Source: an uncultured Chloroflexota bacterium (lineage in GTDB: Bacteria; Chloroflexota; Anaerolineae; Anaerolineales; Villigracilaceae). From it: DNA of 6,133 bases. A program made the translations under genes and the position numbers. This document shows positions 4,934 to 6,133 of the stretch, one piece after another. Where the stretch lies: assembly GCA_903837815.1 (NCBI GenBank), contig CAILWD010000295.1, positions 1 to 6,133 on the forward strand, in the 5' to 3' direction. The notes under the pieces were generated by a model. That model was given only the letters and a program-made list of their open reading frames with translations. It did not search any database and was not told the origin of the DNA. Every line of letters begins with the position of its first letter. The first letter of the stretch is position 1.

Positions 4934-6133
4934 ATGGCGAAGGCAAAATTTGACCGCAGCAAACCGCATCTGAATGTGGGAACCATGGGTCATATCGATC
5001 ATGGCAAGACGACATTGACAGCGGCGATCACGAAAGTGGCAGGCTTTTCAGGTCAGGCAGACTTCAAAGCATACGACCAGATCGACAACGCGCCGGAAGA
5101 AAAAGCGCGGGGCATCACGATTAATATTGCGCATGTTGAATACCAGACGGACAAAAGGCACTACGCCCACGTGGACATGCCCGGACACCGCGACTACATC
5201 AAGAACATGATCACCGGCGCAGCGCAGGTGGACGGAGCGATACTGGTGGTGGCGGCGCCCGACGGCCCGATGCCGCAGACCCGCGAACACGTACTCCTCG
5301 CCCGCCAGGTGGAAGTGCCCTCGATCGTCGTCTTCCTGAACAAGGTTGACATGATGGACGACCCCGAACTGCTGGAACTGGTTGAACTGGAGTTACGCGA
5401 ACTGCTGAGCGCCCAGGGCTTCCCCGGCGACACCACCCCGATTGTGCGTGGTAGCGCGAAGATTGCATTGGAAAGCGCCTCGACGGACCCGAACGCCCCC
5501 GAATATGCGTGCATCAAGGAACTGTTGCGGGTGGTGGACGAATACATTCCCGAACCGAAGCGCGACACGGAAAAGCCGTTCATGATGAGCGTGGAAGACG
5601 TATTCTCGATCAAGGGACGCGGCACAGTGGTGACCGGGCGTATCGACCGCGGCATCATCAAAGTGGGCGAACCGGTTGAGATCATTGGCTTGCGCGAGAC
5701 AAAGAACTCGGTCGTAACGGGTGTGGAAATGTTCCACAAGCTGCTGGATGAAGGACGCGCGGGAGATAACGTTGGCCTGCTGTTACGCGGCATTGAACGT
5801 GAAGACGTGGAACGCGGCCAGGTGCTGGCGAAGCCGAAGTCGATCACCCCGCATCGGAAGTTTTTGGCGGAAGTGTACGTGTTGAAGAAGGAAGAAGGTG
5901 GGCGGCACAAAGCGTTCTTCAGCGGGTATCGACCGCAGTTCTACATCCGCACGATGGATGTAACAGGCGACATCACCCTGCCGGAAGGCGTGGAGATGGT
6001 GATGCCCGGAGACAACGTCAACCTGACGGTTGAGTTGATTGTGCCTGTGGCGCTTGAACAGGGTTCGAAGTTCGCCATTCGCGAAGGCGGTCTGACCGTC
6101 GGCGCGGGTGTCGTCACCAAGATCATCGAATAG
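4934..6133 (+). CDS. tuf: Elongation factor Tu
   Basis: EF-Tu carries aminoacyl-tRNA to the ribosomal A site as a GTP-bound ternary complex. The 399-residue product is complete, with TAG at the last base of the window. Motifs are GHIDHGKT (19-26), RGITI (59-63), DMPGH (81-85, with the catalytic His85), NKVD (136-139) and GSAK (173-176). Domain 1 covers about 1-205, domain 2 about 213-303 and domain 3 about 305-399. Domain 2/3 landmarks are IKGRGTVVTGRI, EGGRHKAFFSGYRPQFYIR and GVEMVMPGDNV. Several usually invariant positions differ: Met82 and Arg86 in DMPGHRDY (bacterial norm Cys and Ala), Ile65 (normally Thr), Lys176 (normally Leu after SA) and Leu387 (normally Arg in GGRTVGAG). The residues are spread through an otherwise intact frame, so this is divergence rather than decay. 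It lies 30 bases after fusA, the normal str-operon position. A second tuf copy elsewhere is possible but not visible. Confidence 0.97.
   Translation: MAKAKFDRSKPHLNVGTMGHIDHGKTTLTAAITKVAGFSGQADFKAYDQIDNAPEEKARGITINIAHVEYQTDKRHYAHVDMPGHRDYIKNMITGAAQVDGAILVVAAPDGPMPQTREHVLLARQVEVPSIVVFLNKVDMMDDPELLELVELELRELLSAQGFPGDTTPIVRGSAKIALESASTDPNAPEYACIKELLRVVDEYIPEPKRDTEKPFMMSVEDVFSIKGRGTVVTGRIDRGIIKVGEPVEIIGLRETKNSVVTGVEMFHKLLDEGRAGDNVGLLLRGIEREDVERGQVLAKPKSITPHRKFLAEVYVLKKEEGGRHKAFFSGYRPQFYIRTMDVTGDITLPEGVEMVMPGDNVNLTVELIVPVALEQGSKFAIREGGLTVGAGVVTKIIE

Noticed and set aside
5194..5910. 238-codon open frame on the minus strand opposite tuf.
   Set aside because: It is a low-complexity Ser/Arg/Thr-rich shadow of the tuf coding strand, with no family resemblance.

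Overview
The window carries the 3' part of the RNA polymerase beta-subunit gene (rpoB, positions 1-1704). It is followed by the complete streptomycin (str) cluster: rpsL (ribosomal protein S12, 1893-2309), rpsG (S7, 2329-2796), fusA (elongation factor G, 2831-4903) and tuf (elongation factor Tu, 4934-6133). All genes are on the + strand and the window ends on the tuf stop codon. This is a transcription and translation core region, not a mobile or defence island. No tRNA, rRNA, insertion sequence or CRISPR array was seen.

The organism is a bacterium of moderately high GC content. The rpoB and EF-Tu sequences resemble, from memory, those of Chloroflexota, possibly Anaerolineae. Supporting points are the EF-Tu segments PELLELVELELRELL and NAPEYACI, the large insertion in RpoB, and a B. 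subtilis-type extra loop in S12. This placement is inference and was not checked by a database search.

Layout: the 188 bases between rpoB and rpsL are where most bacteria have rpoC, and rpoC is absent here. The gap instead holds a plausible sigma-70-type promoter, then a leader of about 143 bases with two helical elements. The second is a 14-bp hairpin ending in a short T-rich stretch, and its left arm can alternatively pair with an upstream copy of CTCATT, as in an attenuator. The downstream genes are tightly packed (gaps of 19, 34 and 30 bases) and probably form one transcript.

The genes act together. RpoB is part of the transcription enzyme, S12 and S7 are small-subunit ribosomal proteins at the decoding centre and head, EF-Tu delivers aminoacyl-tRNA and EF-G drives translocation.

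The points most worth a second look are: a roughly 131-residue, internally repetitive helical insertion near the RpoB C terminus; the missing rpoC; the attenuator-like rpsL leader; and an EF-Tu whose G3 motif reads DMPGHRDY instead of the bacterial DCPGHADY, with an Arg as in archaeal and eukaryotic EF-1A.
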